Source: Candidatus Equibacterium intestinale (GTDB taxonomy: Bacteria > Bacteroidota > Bacteroidia > Bacteroidales > UBA932). Taken from it: 17,093 nucleotides of DNA. Below are positions 15,334 through 17,093 of the stretch, piece by piece (the stretch's first letter is position 1; each line of letters opens with the position of its first letter). A program made the translations under genes and the position numbers. The notes under the pieces were generated by a model. It was not told where the DNA came from, did not search any database, and saw only the letters and a program-made list of their open reading frames with translations. Location of the stretch: contig JAGHVP010000070.1 in assembly GCA_018064305.1 (NCBI GenBank), positions 1 through 17,093 on the forward strand, given 5' to 3'.

Positions 15334-16221
15334 ATGGGAAATGACGCGTCCAAATCTGGCAAAACGGTAAGGAAAAGGCTGGCCCGCTCTTATATCACCT
15401 CTGTGGTGAGCATAAGCCTGGTGCTCTTTCTGGTGGCAGTGGTGCTTTTCTTCTGGGTCAATATCAAAAGCATCTCCAACTACTTCAAGGAAAACTCTGT
15501 GGTTTCGGTGATCCTCACCCCCGAGGCAGACGAGAAGGAGGCGCTGGAACTGCGCAACGACATCCTCCAGTTCCCTTTCGTGCGCGACGCCGTCTATATC
15601 TCGAAGGAGCAGGGGCAGAAAGAGATGGAAGAGATGCTTGGCAAGGGCTTTCTGGACGTGTTCGAAAGCAGCCCCATCCCCATCTCGCTCGAGGTGAACC
15701 TGGTGGGCGAGTATTTCGCCACCGACTCGCTCAAGATGGTGAAGGAGCAGTTCGCCGCAATGCCCAAGGTGCGCGAGGTGACCTACCAGGAGTCGCTGGT
15801 GGAGGCCCTCAACTCGAATCTTGACAAAATCGGCCTCATCGCTGCTGCCGTGATTGCCCTGCTTCTCTTCATCTCTGTGGTGCTGATAGGCAACACAGTG
15901 CGCCTGAATGTATATTCGAAGCGCTTCACCATCCACACCATGCGTCTGGTCGGTGCAAGGCGCAGTTTCATACGCAGGCCATTCAGCCGCCAGGCCTTCT
16001 GGCAGGGAGCCGTCTCGGCACTGCTGGCGGTGGGCTGCTTCGCCGCGCTGCTCTATTATGCATGGACCCGCACCGGCGACATCTTCGGAGTGTTCTCACT
16101 TAAGGTAATTATTCCTATATTTGCCGTGGTGTTTGTGTTCGGCATCCTTATCTGTGTCATCACCTCGATGTTCATGGTAAACAAGCTTGCAGACATCTCA
16201 AAAGACGATTTATACTTGTAA
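15334..16221 (+). CDS. ftsX: Cell division ABC-transporter permease FtsX
   Basis: A 295-residue inner-membrane protein with FtsX architecture: cytoplasmic N-terminus, TM1 about 22-43, a periplasmic domain of roughly 120 residues, then TM2 (166-188), TM3 (222-243) and TM4 (257-282). With FtsE it couples ATP hydrolysis to activation of peptidoglycan hydrolases at the division site. Typical family segments are VSVIL (57-61), FVRDAVYISKEQ (82-93) and TMRLVGARRSFIRRPF (202-217). No ftsE is adjacent in the window. It is the first gene of the plus-strand trio; its stop is 1 nt from the next ATG. The ATG at 15334 sits in an A/T-rich context about 25 nt after the predicted transcription start. Confidence 0.95.
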   Translation: MGNDASKSGKTVRKRLARSYITSVVSISLVLFLVAVVLFFWVNIKSISNYFKENSVVSVILTPEADEKEALELRNDILQFPFVRDAVYISKEQGQKEMEEMLGKGFLDVFESSPIPISLEVNLVGEYFATDSLKMVKEQFAAMPKVREVTYQESLVEALNSNLDKIGLIAAAVIALLLFISVVLIGNTVRLNVYSKRFTIHTMRLVGARRSFIRRPFSRQAFWQGAVSALLAVGCFAALLYYAWTRTGDIFGVFSLKVIIPIFAVVFVFGILICVITSMFMVNKLADISKDDLYL

Positions 16222-16222
16222 T

Positions 16223-16447
16223 ATGGCCAACTTTTCTGTTTCAAGGCGTGGAGTCAGAAACATCCTGATCGGTCTGATCATGATGATTGCCGGCTTCATA
16301 CTGATGATGGGCGGCGGCAGTGCCGACCTCAATGTATTCAACCCCCAGATGTTCAGCTTCGCACGCACAGTGGTGGCTCCGATAGTGATCCTGCTGGGCA
16401 TCACCGTCATCATCATCGGCATAATGAAGAAACCTAAGGAGGAGTAG
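16223..16447 (+). CDS. DUF3098 small membrane protein
   Basis: A 74-residue protein with two membrane segments (about 12-30 and 49-68), a short basic N-terminus and a charged tail KKPKEE. Its size, hairpin topology and position between ftsX and uppP match the DUF3098 family of Bacteroidetes. No function is known. I chose ATG 16223, one nt after the ftsX stop; an in-frame start at 16187 would overlap ftsX by 35 nt and add a polar leader. Its position suggests a role in division or cell-wall lipid recycling, but that is context only. Confidence 0.85.
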   Translation: MANFSVSRRGVRNILIGLIMMIAGFILMMGGGSADLNVFNPQMFSFARTVVAPIVILLGITVIIIGIMKKPKEE

Positions 16448-16453
16448 CACGGC

Positions 16454-17093
16454 ATGAGTTGGTTTGAAGCTGTGATCCTGGGGCTTGTACAGGGCCTTAC
16501 AGAGTTCCTGCCCGTGAGCAGCAGCGGGCATCTCACAATCGCCAAGACTCTTTTCGGCATCGAGGCCGGCGACCTCTCTTTCGAGATCGTGGTGCACGCC
16601 GCCACCGTCCTGAGCGTGATTGTGGTGTTCTGGAAGGATATTCTGTCGCTTCTCAAGGGGCTTTTCCAGTTCAGGATGAATCCCGAGACAAAATACATCC
16701 TGCTTATCTGCATCTCGATGATTCCTGTGTTTGTTGTGGGAATGTTCTTCAAAGACTACGTAGAGGCAATCTTCGGCAACGGGCTTCTGGTGGTTGGCAC
16801 CTGCCTGCTTGTCACAGCGCTGCTGCTTCTGCTCAGCCAGGTCATCAAGGCTAAGGAGAAAGAGCTCAACTGGTGGCGCGCCCTTGTAGTGGGTGCGGCA
16901 CAGGCTGTGGCAGTGCTTCCCGGTCTCTCGCGCAGCGGCAGCACCATCGCCACCGGGCTTCTTTGCGGTGTGAAGCGTGAGGAAATCACTAAATTCTCAT
17001 TCCTGATGGTGCTTGTGCCCATTCTCGGCGAGGCTTTCCTGGAACTTGTCGATGGTGGTTTCTCTGCCTCAGGCATCGGAGCCATGCCTCTCC
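16454..17093 (+). CDS. uppP: Undecaprenyl-diphosphate phosphatase UppP (3' partial)
   Basis: The reading frame from ATG 16454 stays open to the window edge, giving 213 of the family's usual 260-270 residues. The enzyme dephosphorylates undecaprenyl diphosphate at the membrane, recycling the lipid carrier for peptidoglycan and O-antigen, and confers bacitracin tolerance. Diagnostic motifs are QGLTEFLPVSSSGH at 13-26 (Glu17, Ser-rich loop, His26) and PGLSRSGSTIATG at 156-168 with catalytic Arg160. Hydrophobic helices surround both. It follows the DUF3098 gene by 6 nt. An AAGGAGG stretch at 16436-16442 lies 11 nt before the start but is also the coding sequence of the DUF3098 tail. Confidence 0.95.
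   Translation, partial: MSWFEAVILGLVQGLTEFLPVSSSGHLTIAKTLFGIEAGDLSFEIVVHAATVLSVIVVFWKDILSLLKGLFQFRMNPETKYILLICISMIPVFVVGMFFKDYVEAIFGNGLLVVGTCLLVTALLLLLSQVIKAKEKELNWWRALVVGAAQAVAVLPGLSRSGSTIATGLLCGVKREEITKFSFLMVLVPILGEAFLELVDGGFSASGIGAMPL

Noticed and set aside
15295..15936. Minus-strand open frame of 213 codons opposite ftsX
   Set aside because: His/Val/Leu-rich mirror of ftsX codons; it would also cover the promoter spacer.
16436..16444. Strong Shine-Dalgarno-like AAGGAGG before uppP
   Set aside because: It is simply the codons for the Lys-Glu-Glu tail of the DUF3098 protein; Bacteroidetes seldom rely on such sites, so I do not call it a functional RBS.

Overview
The window looks like chromosomal DNA from a member of the Bacteroidales (Bacteroidota). 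Several things point there: a DUF4270-type lipoprotein, a DUF3098 membrane protein between ftsX and uppP, a GT5-only glycogen-synthase-like protein directly ahead of DUF4270, a Tgt without the usual zinc cysteines, and TAnnTTTG-type -7 promoter elements. Genus cannot be assigned from the sequence alone. Coding density is very high. I see no tRNA, rRNA, CRISPR array, insertion sequence or attachment site, and no gene-free stretch longer than about 90 bases.

Layout. (1) Positions 2-2578, + strand: the 3' part of an LptF/LptG-type permease that reads in frame, with no stop, into a complete methionyl-tRNA formyltransferase (Fmt) domain. A thiamine diphosphokinase follows after 3 nt. (2) Positions 2575-15244, - strand: eight tightly packed genes. 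In transcription order they are a GT5-domain protein, a DUF4270 lipoprotein with a Gly/Tyr-rich segment, a 1591-residue alpha-2-macroglobulin-like protein, queG, a PfkB-family kinase, tgt, lptG and a NupG-type nucleoside transporter. Gaps are 3-21 nt, or the genes overlap, so this looks like one operon. It meets the + strand genes tail to tail, the two stop codons sharing the tetranucleotide TTAA. (3) Positions 15334-17093, + strand: ftsX, a DUF3098 small membrane protein and uppP, which is cut by the window edge.

Blocks 2 and 3 diverge from an 89-nt spacer holding two back-to-back -7 elements, one per direction.

How the genes fit together: envelope biogenesis is the main theme (two LPS-exporter permeases, FtsX, UppP, the DUF4270 lipoprotein and the A2M-like protein). 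The second theme is queuosine modification of tRNA (tgt, queG). A nucleoside transporter and a nucleoside/sugar-type kinase in the same operon suggest nucleoside uptake linked to the queuosine genes, but that link is inference. The most unusual point is the permease-Fmt fusion. I did not find a clearly new defence or mobile system. The odd features are protein-architecture changes in otherwise recognisable Bacteroidales genes.
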